A stretch of 64,000 bases of DNA, taken from Curvibacter microcysteis. Its GTDB lineage: Bacteria > Pseudomonadota > Gammaproteobacteria > Burkholderiales > Burkholderiaceae_C. Below are positions 19,878-29,338 of the stretch, piece after piece. Position numbers and translations under genes: made by a program. The notes beneath the pieces were generated by a model. That model was given only the letters and a program-made list of their open reading frames with translations, made no database searches and was not told the origin of the DNA. Numbering within the stretch: the first letter of the stretch is position 1; each line of letters starts with the position of its first letter. The stretch covers positions 179,242 to 243,241 of the forward strand of contig NZ_JAQSIO010000006.1 of assembly GCF_028649455.1 (NCBI RefSeq). The letters run 5' to 3'.

Positions 19878-22091
19878 TCACTTGGCGTTGGAGGTCGTGC
19901 GCGGACGCGCGGACTTGACGATATTGGTCATCAGCTGCCTGATGCCGCGCACCCCGATGGCCATCACGCCGCCCAGGGAACTCAAAGGTTTGTCTTGCTG
20001 GCGCTGGCCCCAGGTGCCGACCCAGGCATCCGCTCGGGAGAAGGTCAGCGAGGCCAGCTCGGCCTGTTGGGCCAGGCTCAGGTTGTCGAAGCGCACCCCC
20101 AGCCGGCCTTTGCCACCAAAGGTGACCACCGCGGGGAAGATGCCTTCGTCGTCGGAGCGGAACAGCGACACCTGCAGCCGCGTGCCGGTCGGGATCTGCA
20201 CCCCTTCGGGCACGGTCAGGCCCAGGCCGTGTTGCGAGAAGTCGTCCGTCTGGCAGGTCAGCACCTTGCCGTTCTCCAGCCGGATGGCGGCCGGCAGCGC
20301 GGCGGCCACGCGGGGCGTCACGCGCACCTGGCGGCTTTCGCTGGCCACGGCCAGACTGGCGCTCGACAGGATGATGTTGTAGCTCGTCCAGATCATGTTG
20401 ATGACCAGGGTCGTGACCTCGGCATCGGGCTGGAAGGTGAGCTGCCAGACCCCGATCGCGAAGCCCACCAGGTTGGCCAGCAACAGGATCAGGTAGGGGC
20501 GTGCAATGCCCCAGTCGAAGTAAGCCTCTTCGATCACCCCGCCCTTGGCGGTCACGTTGAACTTGCCGAGCTTGGGGTTGATGAAGGCCATCAACACCGG
20601 TCGCATGATGTACCAGGCCAGCACCGACTCATAGACCTCGTTCCAGAACGAGTAGCGGTAGCGGCCCTGGATGCGCGAGTTGGTGATGCTGGCGTGGGCC
20701 AAGTGGGGCAGGGCGTAGGCCGAGATCATCAGCGCGGTGGCCTGGAACACGTGGGCACCAAAAAACAGGTAGGCCAACGGTGCGGTCAGGAAGATCAGGC
20801 GCGGCAGGCCGTAGAAGAAGTGCAGCATCGCGTTCAGGTAGCACAGGCGCTGCCCAAACTTCAAACCGGGGCCCAGCAAGGGGTTGTCGATCCGGGCGAT
20901 CTGCGCCATGCCCCGGGCCCAGCGAATGCGCTGCCCGACGTGGCCGGACAGGCTTTCGGTGGCCAGGCCGGCCGCCTGAGGGATTTCCAAGTAGGCGGTG
21001 TTGTAGCCCTTGCGGTTGAGTTTGAGCGCGGTGTGCGCGTCCTCGGTCACCGTTTCGATGGCGATGCCGCCGATTTCCATCAGCGGCTCACGTTTGATGA
21101 TGGCGCAGGAGCCGCAGAAGAAGGAGGCATTCCACAGGTCGTTGCCGTCTTGCACGATGCCGTAAAACAGCTCACCCTCATTGGGTGTGCTGTGGAAGGT
21201 GTTCAGGTTTTTCTCGAAGGGGTCGGGCGAGAAGAACACATGCGGCGTTTGCAGCATGGCCAGCTTGGGGTCCTTGAAGAACCAACCCATGCAGACCTGC
21301 AAGAAGGAGCGCGTCGGGATGTGGTCGCAATCGAAGATGGCCACGTACTCGCCGTCGGTGGTTTTCAGGGCCTCGTTGATGTTGCCGGCCTTGGCGGAGC
21401 GGTTGTTGCCCCGCACCTTGTAGCCCACACCGATTTCTTCGCAGAACTTGCGGAATTCCGAGCGGCGCCCGTCGTCCAGCACAAACACCTTCAGGCGGTC
21501 GGCTGGCCAGTCGATGCTCATGGCCGAGAACACGGTCTGCTTCACCACGTCCAGCGGCTCGTTGTAGGTCGGGATGAACACGTCCACGCTGGGCCAGCGG
21601 CTGCTGTCAGCGGGCAGGGGCACCGGCTTGCGGCCCAGCGGCCAGGCGGTCTGGAAGTAGCCGATCAGCAGCACGGCAAAGGCATACAGCTCGGCCATCA
21701 CCAGGCCAAAGCCGAAGAAGCCGTCCAGCCAGTTCTCGAAACCCACGGTGTCGGTCAGGCGCCACCAGATGTAGCGGGTGGAGGCCGAGATCGACAGCGT
21801 CATCATCGCCAGCGTCGTGACCCGGCCCTTGGTGCGGCGCAGCAGCAAGGCCATGCCAAAGGTGCAGGCGGCAAAAATGGCCTGCTCCATCAGGTCCAGC
21901 GGCACGCTGATGACCAGTGCAAACAGCAAAAAGGCCAGCAAGGCCGTGCCGTACTGGGCCCAGCGGCTGTTCCAGAACGGGGCTTCGGCGATCTGGTTCA
22001 GCACCCGACCCCAGCGCGTGCCATCCTCGCCGGCGCGGCTGTCGCTGTTGTCGTAATGGGCCTTGTCGGGCTTGGAGGGGGAACTGCTCAT
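19878..22091 (-). CDS. bcsA: Cellulose synthase catalytic subunit BcsA (UDP-forming)
   Basis: Protein of 737 residues. It adds glucose from UDP-glucose to a growing beta-1,4-glucan while threading it through the inner membrane. Helices flank a GT2 domain with DDG (206-208), DCD (254-256), FCGS (325-328), the TED catalytic base motif (349-351) and QRIRW (387-391). The C-terminal PilZ domain keeps RVTPR (590-594) as the RxxxR motif and D617-F-S-Q-H-G as DxSxxG, so allosteric activation by c-di-GMP is expected. The stop of bcsQ overlaps the ATG by 4 bases. All residues needed for activity appear intact. Confidence 0.97.
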   Translation of the reverse strand: MSSSPSKPDKAHYDNSDSRAGEDGTRWGRVLNQIAEAPFWNSRWAQYGTALLAFLLFALVISVPLDLMEQAIFAACTFGMALLLRRTKGRVTTLAMMTLSISASTRYIWWRLTDTVGFENWLDGFFGFGLVMAELYAFAVLLIGYFQTAWPLGRKPVPLPADSSRWPSVDVFIPTYNEPLDVVKQTVFSAMSIDWPADRLKVFVLDDGRRSEFRKFCEEIGVGYKVRGNNRSAKAGNINEALKTTDGEYVAIFDCDHIPTRSFLQVCMGWFFKDPKLAMLQTPHVFFSPDPFEKNLNTFHSTPNEGELFYGIVQDGNDLWNASFFCGSCAIIKREPLMEIGGIAIETVTEDAHTALKLNRKGYNTAYLEIPQAAGLATESLSGHVGQRIRWARGMAQIARIDNPLLGPGLKFGQRLCYLNAMLHFFYGLPRLIFLTAPLAYLFFGAHVFQATALMISAYALPHLAHASITNSRIQGRYRYSFWNEVYESVLAWYIMRPVLMAFINPKLGKFNVTAKGGVIEEAYFDWGIARPYLILLLANLVGFAIGVWQLTFQPDAEVTTLVINMIWTSYNIILSSASLAVASESRQVRVTPRVAAALPAAIRLENGKVLTCQTDDFSQHGLGLTVPEGVQIPTGTRLQVSLFRSDDEGIFPAVVTFGGKGRLGVRFDNLSLAQQAELASLTFSRADAWVGTWGQRQQDKPLSSLGGVMAIGVRGIRQLMTNIVKSARPRTTSNAK

Positions 22092-22858
22092 GCGAAAGCC
22101 TTGGTTGGCAGGCGCAGGGCGATCTTTTGCGCGCAGGCCCGGAAATCTTGTGCGGCCTGGCTGTTGGCTTCGTAGTCCAGCACGCTCTGGTCGTGGGCCA
22201 GGGCCTCACCGACGGACTGGTCCTGGTGGATCACGCCGACCACGCGCTCGCCAAAGCTGCTGCGCACGATGTTGGTCACGTCCTTGGACAGCTGGCGGCT
22301 GCTGTCGGTCTGGTTGACCACGTACAGCGAGTCAATGAAATGCGGCTGGCCCACGCAATAGGTCTGCACCAGGCGCTGCATCATGGGCAGCGCCGCGTAG
22401 GACGCGGCGTCGGCCAGCACCACCAGCACGGCCAGGTGGGCGGCGTGCAGGGCTTGCTTCATGTAGGCCGAGGGACCCGGAGGGGTGTCCAGCAGCACCA
22501 GGGCGTCCGGTGGCAGGTTCAGGCTGCTCAGTTGGTGGGTCAGCCAGTCGGGCGTGCCTTCAAACGACTGCTCAAAGCGGTCGCGGTCGTCTTCGTTGAC
22601 CACGCCATAGGGCAGCACATACACCCCGGAGCGGCTTTCAAACACCACGCTGCGCCAGCTTTGGCCGGACAGCGAGGCGCGCGACACGCCCCGGTATTCC
22701 GTGGGCGCGATGCCAAAGTGCAAGCCCAGGGCGTTTTGCGGGTCCAGGTCCATCACCACCACGGTTCGGCCTTGGCGCGCCAGGGCGTTGGCCAGGTTGG
22801 CTGTGACGGTGGTTTTGCCCACCCCGCCCTTGGAAGACACGACGGCAATGATCTTCAT
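22088..22858 (-). CDS. bcsQ: Cellulose biosynthesis ParA/MinD-like ATPase BcsQ
   Basis: Protein of 256 residues of the MinD/ParA ATPase family. The deviant Walker A KGGVGKTT occupies residues 10-17, followed by [17 protein letters not shown] and the Walker B-like VLLDTPPG. BcsQ is linked to polar placement and assembly of the cellulose synthase complex. The frame is open for another 80 codons upstream, but that extension is proline/glycine-rich shadow sequence; the start at [12 protein letters not shown] matches the family. It overlaps bcsP upstream and bcsA downstream by 4 bases each, giving tight translational coupling. Confidence 0.94.
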   Translation of the reverse strand: MKIIAVVSSKGGVGKTTVTANLANALARQGRTVVVMDLDPQNALGLHFGIAPTEYRGVSRASLSGQSWRSVVFESRSGVYVLPYGVVNEDDRDRFEQSFEGTPDWLTHQLSSLNLPPDALVLLDTPPGPSAYMKQALHAAHLAVLVVLADAASYAALPMMQRLVQTYCVGQPHFIDSLYVVNQTDSSRQLSKDVTNIVRSSFGERVVGVIHQDQSVGEALAHDQSVLDYEANSQAAQDFRACAQKIALRLPTKAFA

Positions 22859-23703
22859 GCGCCACTCCGCAATTGGTTCAGCAGCGAGCTCAGCGGCGAC
22901 GCCGCCGGGGCGCTGGCCGCTTGGCCCGCCAGGCGGTTGAACAGGTGCTGCAGTTCGGTGCTGGGGCGGGCCGCGGCCGGTGCTGGGGCCGGCAGGCCCC
23001 AGTGGGCCAGCGGCGAGCGCGCATCCAGCACGGGCGCGGCCAGCGGTGCTGGGGCCACGATTGGGGCCGGGGCCGCCACTGCGGCGGCCTTGGGGGCTGT
23101 CCAAACGGGGGCTGGCAGGGGCGCAGGGGCCGCCGGCCGGGGCGCGAGGACAGCGGCCGGCTGAGGCGCGGCCACGGGCAGCGTGGCCAGCGGGGCCACC
23201 GCCGCGACCGCCACAGGGGCCGGCGTGGGGGCCGGGACCGGGGTCGGTGTCAGGGCGGCCGGGGCTGCAGGTGTGGGCGTGCTCGCGGCCCAGTTGGCAA
23301 CCGGCTCGGCCGGCGCTGCGACAGGTGCCGCTACAGGTGCTGCGATGGCAGCGGCCACCGGCACGGCTGGTGCGCTGACGGCCACTTCGGGGCGCGGCGT
23401 GGGGGCGGCCGGGACCGGGCTCGGCGTCAGCACGGGTTCGATGGCGACCGTGGCACGCGGCACGGGCGGCGGGGCTTGCACCGGGGCTGGGCGAAAGTGC
23501 AGCGGGCCATCGGTCATCGGCGCTTCCATGGCCGCGACGGAGGGCGCATCGGCACTGCGCACCTTGCCCACATCCAGGGCCGCCAACAAGGGCCAGCGGT
23601 CGCGCGCTTGCCGCGCTGAATTCAGGCGGTTCAACTCCTGGTATTCGTCAACTTGTCCACCAAACTGCTCGAACAGTTTGACGATATCTTCAGATTGGGC
23701 CAT
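22855..23703 (-). CDS. bcsP: Cellulose biosynthesis protein BcsP (BcsR-like N-terminus, Pro/Ala-rich body)
   Basis: Protein of 282 residues. The first ~45 residues ([14 protein letters not shown] ... [12 protein letters not shown]) resemble the small protein BcsR/YhjR, including the conserved RWPLL segment. Residues ~75-235 are a low-complexity Pro/Ala/Val-rich region expected to be disordered. The C-terminus has two short amphipathic segments, [12 protein letters not shown] and [10 protein letters not shown]. BcsP occurs in type I cellulose operons of betaproteobacteria and is thought to help organise the synthase with BcsQ. ATG 23703 is preferred; GTG 23733 in frame would add 10 residues. 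It overlaps bcsQ by 4 bases. Confidence 0.85.
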   Translation of the reverse strand: MAQSEDIVKLFEQFGGQVDEYQELNRLNSARQARDRWPLLAALDVGKVRSADAPSVAAMEAPMTDGPLHFRPAPVQAPPPVPRATVAIEPVLTPSPVPAAPTPRPEVAVSAPAVPVAAAIAAPVAAPVAAPAEPVANWAASTPTPAAPAALTPTPVPAPTPAPVAVAAVAPLATLPVAAPQPAAVLAPRPAAPAPLPAPVWTAPKAAAVAAPAPIVAPAPLAAPVLDARSPLAHWGLPAPAPAAARPSTELQHLFNRLAGQAASAPAASPLSSLLNQLRSGA

Positions 23704-23736
23704 GAATGCACTCGCTGTTTCGGGGGCTGACACAGG

Positions 23737-24210
23737 TCAGCGGCTCAGCCGGAAGCACACACTGCCCCAGCCATCGGCAGCCTGGCTTTGGGTCACGCGC
23801 AAGCCGGGCGCGCCTTGTTGTTCAAACCATTGCTGGTAAACGCCTTCCAGGAAGCCAAGGGCCCAATCGCCCCCCGCGCTGCCAAAGGCCGACACCAGGG
23901 GCGAGCCCTGGTGGTGAATGTCCACGTGGTCGTCGTGCTGTTGCAGCGACACCCAACCCCAATCCAGGTCCAGCCACACACGCGACATCTCGGTTTGCAC
24001 GCCGTCCAGCGTGGGTTGCACGGTCAGCGGCAAGGCGTTGGCGAAGCGAACCCCAATGCGTTGGGCCAGGGTGCGCAGTTGATCGGCCGGCAGGGCGCTG
24101 GCAAACTCGTCCGCCATGGCGTGCAGAAAATGCCGCCACTGGCGCGAGCACTGCTGGCGCGAGAGGTACTCGGATACCTCGGTCGGTCGGCTGGTCGCGG
24201 CCTCGCTCAT
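23737..24210 (-). CDS. bcsD: Cellulose synthase subunit BcsD
   Basis: Protein of 157 residues, close to the 156 of Komagataeibacter AcsD/BcsD, the periplasmic or cytoskeletal octamer that aligns glucan chains for crystalline cellulose. Visible features are a helical N-terminal half (SRQQCSRQWRHFLHAMADEF), GVRFANALPL, LDLDWGWVSLQQHDDHVDIHH and the C-terminal SPLVSAFG...GFLEGVYQQWFEQQG. ATG 24210 is chosen because GGGAG lies 8 bases upstream; an ATG at 24270 would add 20 residues. It is the first gene of the operon. Presence of bcsD together with bcsP marks a type I cellulose operon. Confidence 0.85.
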   Translation of the reverse strand: MSEAATSRPTEVSEYLSRQQCSRQWRHFLHAMADEFASALPADQLRTLAQRIGVRFANALPLTVQPTLDGVQTEMSRVWLDLDWGWVSLQQHDDHVDIHHQGSPLVSAFGSAGGDWALGFLEGVYQQWFEQQGAPGLRVTQSQAADGWGSVCFRLSR

Positions 24211-24504
24211 GGTGGAACTCCCTGGTTTCGGATGTAATGAGATGTAGCTCTGTGCACAGGATTTGTCCATGCCTGGGCGGCTAAATAGTTGCCAAATGTT
24301 AACAAAACATCTAACGGTAACTGTATGAAATCAGGGACGGAAGTGTGATTTCGTCCGCATCCTGACCGGCGGCGCAGGCCCTGTCGGCGTCCTTGGTGGC
24401 CCCCAGAGCCCGCAACGCGCTGAAGGGGGCGACTTCCCGGAGGCCCTGCCTTGGTGCGTCCACGGGTTTTTTACCTGGCATGAATCTGGCTTTGGTTCTG
24501 GAAA
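24211..24504. promoter_or_regulatory. Divergent regulatory region between the bcs operon and the pyrimidine importer
   Basis: This region holds no gene. About 60 bases (24285-24345) are markedly AT-rich compared with the surroundings and include ATGTT-N5-AACAT-type inverted repeats and several TAAC/GTTA half-sites. These would suit the bcs operon promoter. I could not assign confident -10 and -35 elements. Confidence 0.45.
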
Positions 24505-24520
24505 TTGACCGTTTGGTTAG
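24505..24520. promoter_or_regulatory. RutR-like operator upstream of the ABC importer operon
   Basis: TTGACCGTTTGGTTAG matches 11 of 14 fixed positions of the E. coli RutR consensus TTGACCA-N2-TGGTCAA. It shares 12 of 16 positions with the palindrome upstream of preT (read on the coding strand of preT). It ends 14 bases before the importer ATPase start codon, where a bound repressor would block initiation. A RutR-type regulator gene lies about 4 kb downstream. Confidence 0.55.
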
Positions 24521-24534
24521 GTTTTGGAATCGCC

Positions 24535-25365
24535 ATGCAGATTGTGTCGAACGCCGAGTTGCCAGTTGACTTGCCAGAGGCCCCCGTGGCCCCCTCGCGC
24601 CGCGCCGTGGAGGTGCGCGCGGCCAGCGTCATCTACCCCGCCGCGGATGCGCCGGTGCGCGCCTTGCAGGAGGTGGACCTGCAAATCGAGCAGGGGGAGT
24701 TCATTTCGCTGATCGGGCCTTCGGGCTGCGGCAAGACCACGTTGCTGCGCGTCATCGCCGACCTGGAGCCCATCTCCGGCGGCGAGGTGCTGGTCAATGG
24801 GGTCAGCCCGCGCGAGGCCCGTGAGGCGCGCGCCTATGGCTATGTGTTCCAGGCGCCGGCCTTGTTTCCCTGGCGCACTGTGTTGGCCAATGTGATGCTG
24901 CCGCTGCAGATCCAGGGCCAGCCCAAGGCGCAGGCGCAGCAGGTGGCGCGCGAGCAGCTCCAGCGCGTGGGCCTGGCCCAGTTCGAGAACAAATACCCCT
25001 GGCAGCTCTCGGGCGGCATGCAGCAGCGGGTGTCGATTGCCCGGGCCATGGCTTTCGAGCCGCGCATTCTGATGATGGACGAGCCCTTTGGCGCGCTCGA
25101 CGAGATCACCCGGGACGGCCTCAACGAGCAGCTGCAGCAGCTGTGGTGCCGCGAGCGCCGCACGGTGGTGTTTGTCACCCACTCCATTTCGGAGGCCGTG
25201 TACCTGTCCTCGCGCATCGTGGTCATGTCGCCGCGCCCGGGCCGCATCGTGAAGGTGATTCGCTCCACCTTGCCCGATGAGCGCCACCTGGGCCTGCGCG
25301 ACACGCCCGAATTCATGCAACTGGCGCACCAGGTGCGGGAGGCACTGGCCGATGGGCACCATTGA
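24535..25365 (+). CDS. ABC transporter ATPase, pyrimidine-type importer (nitrate/taurine family)
   Basis: Protein of 276 residues of the NrtD/SsuB/TauB ABC group. Walker A GPSGCGKTT, Q-loop YVFQAPALFPWR, signature LSGGMQQRVSIARA, Walker B ILMMDEPFGALD and the switch His in VFVTHSISEAVYL are all present, so it should be a working ATPase. ATG 24535 is chosen over an upstream ATG at 24505, which would place the RutR-like operator inside the gene. It overlaps the next permease gene by 14 bases. Its place in a pyrimidine catabolic cluster suggests uptake of a pyrimidine or its breakdown product; the substrate is inferred. Confidence 0.93.
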   Translation: MQIVSNAELPVDLPEAPVAPSRRAVEVRAASVIYPAADAPVRALQEVDLQIEQGEFISLIGPSGCGKTTLLRVIADLEPISGGEVLVNGVSPREAREARAYGYVFQAPALFPWRTVLANVMLPLQIQGQPKAQAQQVAREQLQRVGLAQFENKYPWQLSGGMQQRVSIARAMAFEPRILMMDEPFGALDEITRDGLNEQLQQLWCRERRTVVFVTHSISEAVYLSSRIVVMSPRPGRIVKVIRSTLPDERHLGLRDTPEFMQLAHQVREALADGHH

Positions 25366-26239
25366 GTGGCGTGCGCGCTGGGACGCCTGGAGCCCGGTGG
25401 CGCTGATGATCGGCCTGGCGTTGCTGCTCTGGTACGCGCTGGCCGTCTTTTTGAATGCCCCTGGCGCCATTGAGCGGGTCCTGGCCTCGCGTGGCGACTG
25501 GACTTGGCAAGACCTGGTGCAGGCCTGCTGGAGCCTGCAGCGCCCGGTGTTGCCAGCGCCGCATCAGATCGCGCTGGATTTTGTGTCCAGCCTGGTCGAT
25601 TGGCCCATCGACTCGCCCCGCAACCTGCTGTTCCATGTGGCCGTCACCGGCCAGTCCACCTTGCTGGGCTTTGTACTGGGCACGCTGCTGGGGGCCGTGT
25701 TGGCGGTGCTGATCGTGCATTCGCGCACCCTGGACCGCGCCTTGCTGCCCTGGGTGGTGGCCTCGCAAACCATCCCGGTGCTGGCGATTGCGCCCATCGT
25801 GCTGGTGATTCTGGGCAGCCTGGGCTTCAGCGGCGTGCTGCCCAAGGCGGTGATTGCCATGTATTTGTGCTTCTTCCCGGTCACGGTGGCGGCGGTGCAG
25901 GGCCTGCGATCGCCGCAGCGCATCGAGACCGAGTTGATGCACACCTACGCGGCCAGCCGCTGGCAGGCCTTGTGGCTGCTGCGCCTGCCCGCCGCTTTGC
26001 CTTTTGTCTTCCCGGCCTTGCGGGTGGCGATTGCCGCTGGCCTGGTGGGCGCCATGGTGGCCGAGTTGCCCACCGGCGCGCAAGCCGGCCTGGGCGCGCG
26101 CCTGCTGACGGGCTCTTATTACGGCAACACCGTGCAAATTTGGTCGGCTTTGTTGATGGCGTCCCTGCTGGGCCTGGCCCTGTCGGCGTCCATGGCGGGC
26201 CTGGAGAAATGGGTCTTGCGCACCAGGAGTCGCTCATGA
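25352..26239 (+). CDS. ABC transporter permease 1 of pyrimidine-type importer
   Basis: Protein of 295 residues with six or so membrane helices and the BPD_transp_1 domain. The EAA-loop equivalent is IETELMHTYAASRWQALWLLRLPAALP. The start (MGTIEWRARWD) overlaps the end of the ATPase gene, and the stop overlaps the next permease in an ATGA arrangement, so the genes are translationally coupled. Two unequal permeases with one ATPase imply a heterodimeric channel. Confidence 0.9.
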   Translation: MGTIEWRARWDAWSPVALMIGLALLLWYALAVFLNAPGAIERVLASRGDWTWQDLVQACWSLQRPVLPAPHQIALDFVSSLVDWPIDSPRNLLFHVAVTGQSTLLGFVLGTLLGAVLAVLIVHSRTLDRALLPWVVASQTIPVLAIAPIVLVILGSLGFSGVLPKAVIAMYLCFFPVTVAAVQGLRSPQRIETELMHTYAASRWQALWLLRLPAALPFVFPALRVAIAAGLVGAMVAELPTGAQAGLGARLLTGSYYGNTVQIWSALLMASLLGLALSASMAGLEKWVLRTRSRS

Positions 26240-27384
26240 GCCGCGCCGCCTTCCCCCGGCCCGAAGGGGCCATGACCGCGGTCTGGGCCTTGGCCTGCTG
26301 GCTGCTGAGCCTGAGCCAGCCCTTGTCCTGGGGCGAGGCCGCAGAGGGCGCTGCAGCCCCCGCCCAGTGGCTGCTCAGCCAGCCCTGGGCTGTCTTGGGC
26401 GCCGCCCTCGGCGTGTTGGCTGCAGTCTGGGGCCTGCGCGCCACCGGGCGGGCGGGCTCGCTGGGTCTGACAGGGGTCACCGCGCTGGCGGCCCTGGCCT
26501 GGCTGCAACTGCCGCCCGCTCAGGGCGCGGCGTCGGCAGCGGCCGGTTTTTGGTTGGGTGTGCTCGGCCTGGCAGGCCTGGCCTGGCTGGGCATTCAGCG
26601 CTGCGCCGCCCTGCAAGGCCGGCCCAGCGATGGGGTCTGGGCGCCGCTGCTGTTTGGCGCCTGGGTGTTGTACGCCTGGCAATTGCTGACCGTGGCGCTG
26701 GACGTGCCGCGTGTGCTGCTGCCAGCCCCGGCCTTGGTGTTGGAGGCTTTGTGGCTGCACGCCGCCACCTTGGGCGGCGATTTTGTGCAGACCGTGCTCA
26801 AGGCGGTGTTGCTGGGTTGGGCCTTGGGCTCGGGCCTGGGCTTTGCCGTGGCCGTGGCCATCGACCGCCAACCCTTCTTGCAACGCGGCTTGCTGCCGCT
26901 GGCTTCTTTGAGCAGCACCGTGCCCTTGGTGGGGGTGGCGCCGATCGCGGTGATGTGGTTCGGCTTTGACTGGCCCTCCAAGGTGGCGGTGGTGGTGCTG
27001 ATGACCTTCTTCCCCATGCTGGTGTCCACCCTGGCGGGCTTGCAGTCGGCCGGTCGCCTGGAGCGCGAGTTGATGCACAGCTATGCGGCCAGCTACGGCC
27101 GCACCTTGTGGAGCCTGCGCCTGCCGGCGGCTTCGCCCTTTGTGCTGGGCGCGCTCAAGGTCAACGCCACGCTGGCCCTGATTGGCGCCATCGTGGCCGA
27201 GTTCTTTGGCTCGCCCACGTTGGGCCTGGGCTTTCGCATCTCCACCGAGTCGTCGCGCATGAACATGGCCCTGGTCTGGGCTGCCATCACTGTGGCGGCC
27301 TTGACGGGCTCCCTGGCCTACGCCTTGCTCGTGCGCCTGGAGCGGCGCGTGGCCTTTTGGCACCCCTCGGTGCGGTCCGCCTGA
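26236..27384 (+). CDS. ABC transporter permease 2 of pyrimidine-type importer
   Basis: Protein of 382 residues, longer than usual for this family. The first ~150 residues form extra hydrophobic helices (ACWLLSLSQ, AVLGAALGVLAAVWGL, AGFWLGVLGLAGLAWLG) before the standard BPD_transp_1 domain, whose EAA loop is LERELMHSYAASYGRTLWSLRLPAASP. The start is ATG 26236 overlapping the preceding TGA; the frame is open far upstream only because it shadows the first permease. Both permeases carry the same ELMH(T/S)YAAS loop, so they probably arose by duplication. Confidence 0.88.
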   Translation: MSRAAFPRPEGAMTAVWALACWLLSLSQPLSWGEAAEGAAAPAQWLLSQPWAVLGAALGVLAAVWGLRATGRAGSLGLTGVTALAALAWLQLPPAQGAASAAAGFWLGVLGLAGLAWLGIQRCAALQGRPSDGVWAPLLFGAWVLYAWQLLTVALDVPRVLLPAPALVLEALWLHAATLGGDFVQTVLKAVLLGWALGSGLGFAVAVAIDRQPFLQRGLLPLASLSSTVPLVGVAPIAVMWFGFDWPSKVAVVVLMTFFPMLVSTLAGLQSAGRLERELMHSYAASYGRTLWSLRLPAASPFVLGALKVNATLALIGAIVAEFFGSPTLGLGFRISTESSRMNMALVWAAITVAALTGSLAYALLVRLERRVAFWHPSVRSA

Positions 27385-27449
27385 GCCCTGGGGGTTTGGC
27401 GCCTGATTTTTGTCCTGCTTTGTCTTTCTTTCATCACAAGGAGCGTCCC

Positions 27450-28454
27450 ATGAAGAGTGCTTTTCGCTTGTCCGGCTGCGTCGCCGCCGTCCTGCTGGCT
27501 TTTGGTGCGGTGGCAGCCCACGCGGCTGACAAGGTCACGGTGCAACTGAAGTGGGTGCCTCAAGCCCAGTTCGCGGGCTACTACGTGGCCCAGGCCAAGG
27601 GTTTTTACAAAGACGCCGGCCTGGATGTGACCATCAAGCCCGGTGGCCCCGACATCTCGCCGGTGCAGGTGATTGCAGGCAAGTCGGCCGACGCCATCGT
27701 CAACTGGATGCCCGACGCGCTGGCCGCGCGCGAGGCCGGCGTGCCCTTGGTCAACATCGCCCAGGTGTTTGACCGCTCGGGCCTGATGCTGACCTGCAAA
27801 AAAGCCAGCGGCGTGAGCAGCCCCAAAGACCTCAAGGGCAAGACCCTGGGCGTCTGGTACGGCGGCAACGAGTACCCCTTCCTCAACTGGATGGCCAAGC
27901 TGGGCTACAAGACCGACAGCGACATCAAGGTGCTCAAGCAGGGCTTCAACGTGGACCCGCTGCTGCAAAACCAGGCCGCCTGCATCTCGACCATGATTTA
28001 CAACGAGTACTGGCAGGTGATCGACGCGGGCGTCAAGGAGAGCGACCTGGTGACCTTCTTCTATGAAGACCAAGGCGTGGCCTCGCTCGAAGACGGCCTG
28101 TACGTGCTGGAGTCCAGCCTCAAGGACAAGGCCTTTGTGGCCAAGATGGCCAAGTTCCTCAAGGCCACCTTCAAGGGCTGGAACGAGGCCGTGAAAAACC
28201 CCGAAGAAGCGGCCAAGATCGTGGTCGCGCAAGACAGCTCGGGCAGCGCCACGGTGGCGGTGCAAAAGCGCCAGATGGAGAACGTGGCCAAGCTGATCAC
28301 CAAGGCGGGCACCGACAAGATCGGCTACCTGGACCCGGCTGCCTACGAGCGCACGGTCAAGGTGCTGATGGCCGGTGGCAGCTCGCCGGTGATCAAGAAG
28401 GACCCGGGCAAGGCCGGCTACAGCCACGCCGTCTGGGAAGCCGCCGCCCGCTGA
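27450..28454 (+). CDS. ABC transporter periplasmic substrate-binding protein (NMT1/THI5-like)
   Basis: Protein of 334 residues with a signal peptide cleaved after AHA (near residue 25). The mature part matches the NMT1/THI5-like binding fold: VQLKWVPQAQFAGYYVAQAKGFYKDAGLDV, VIAGKSADAIVNWMPDAL, DLKGKTLGVWYGGNEYP. Relatives bind pyrimidine-like rings such as HMP or formylaminopyrimidine, which fits the neighbouring uracil pathway genes. AAGGAG lies 6 bases before the ATG. It is the last importer gene. The exact ligand needs binding data. Confidence 0.92.
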   Translation: MKSAFRLSGCVAAVLLAFGAVAAHAADKVTVQLKWVPQAQFAGYYVAQAKGFYKDAGLDVTIKPGGPDISPVQVIAGKSADAIVNWMPDALAAREAGVPLVNIAQVFDRSGLMLTCKKASGVSSPKDLKGKTLGVWYGGNEYPFLNWMAKLGYKTDSDIKVLKQGFNVDPLLQNQAACISTMIYNEYWQVIDAGVKESDLVTFFYEDQGVASLEDGLYVLESSLKDKAFVAKMAKFLKATFKGWNEAVKNPEEAAKIVVAQDSSGSATVAVQKRQMENVAKLITKAGTDKIGYLDPAAYERTVKVLMAGGSSPVIKKDPGKAGYSHAVWEAAAR

Positions 28455-28593
28455 GGTCGACGCACAGGCCAGGGGCCAGGCGCTGGGCTGGCGCCGCCCT
28501 GGCCGCCAGGCGCGCAGGGCCGGTCGCCACTGCGCGTATCCTTGGCGCCCAAGCAGACCGGCACGCGGCTGGCTGCGCGCTCTTGATTTTTGG

Positions 28594-29280
28594 ATGCCCC
28601 TCATGCCCGCTGACGCTTCCTCCTCCTCCCAGCCCCTGGCGGCCCAGGTGTCTGCCGAAGCCACCAAGGGCCAGATCCGCCAGGCCAATGAAAGCCTGAT
28701 CCTCGAAGCCGCCGAAAAGGTCTTTGCCGGCGCTGGTTTCAGTGGCGCCACCATGGCCGCCATCGCCGAGGCGGCGGGCCTGCCCAAGGCCAATCTGCAC
28801 TATTACTTTGGCAACAAGCAGGACCTGTACCGCGCGGTGCTGGCGCGCACCCTGACCGACTGGCTGGCGCCCACCCACGGCATCACGCCCGAGGCCGACC
28901 CGGCCACCGCCTTGGGCGACTACATCCGCGACAAGATGCGTCAGTCGGCGCTGCGCCCGCACGCATCCAAGGTGTTTGCCAACGAGCTGCTGCATGGCGC
29001 GCCCGTGCTCAAGTCCTTGCTGGTGTCGGACCTGCGCGCCCTGGTGCGGGACAAGTCCGCCGTGCTCGACGGCTGGGTGGCCCAGGGCCGCATGGCGCCG
29101 GTGGACACCACGCATTTGTTCTTCACCATCTGGTCGGCCACCCAGACTTATGCCGACTTCGACGTGCAGATCGCCGCCGTGCTGGGCCAGGAGGCCTTGG
29201 GCGCGGCTGATTACGAGCGCGCCACCCGCCACGTCACCGCGCTGATCCTGCGCGGCTGCGGCTTGACGGCGCCTGATTGA
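28594..29280 (+). CDS. rutR: RutR-type TetR family regulator of pyrimidine catabolism
   Basis: Protein of 228 residues. The N-terminal helix-turn-helix (about residues 30-75) includes GFSGATMAAIAEAAGLPKANLHYYFGNK. The ligand-binding half matches E. coli RutR closely: LTDWLAP, YIRDKMRQSALRPHASKVFANELLHGAP, DLRALVRDKSAVLDGWVAQG, IWSATQTYADF. RutR is a repressor that binds uracil. Two RutR-like palindromes lie upstream of the importer operon and of preT; none was seen upstream of this gene. A second ATG three codons downstream is possible. Confidence 0.88.
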   Translation: MPLMPADASSSSQPLAAQVSAEATKGQIRQANESLILEAAEKVFAGAGFSGATMAAIAEAAGLPKANLHYYFGNKQDLYRAVLARTLTDWLAPTHGITPEADPATALGDYIRDKMRQSALRPHASKVFANELLHGAPVLKSLLVSDLRALVRDKSAVLDGWVAQGRMAPVDTTHLFFTIWSATQTYADFDVQIAAVLGQEALGAADYERATRHVTALILRGCGLTAPD

Positions 29281-29338
29281 GATGGAGCCGCCTCGCCCCG
29301 TGGAGCGGCCAGGCGGCTGAGCTTGAATCCGCTGGGCT

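Noticed and set aside
22859..23104. N-terminal extension of BcsQ by about 80 residues
   Set aside because: The extension is Pro/Gly/Arg-rich sequence lying opposite the bcsP coding frame in phase; the family start is at [12 protein letters not shown] with a normal 4-base overlap.
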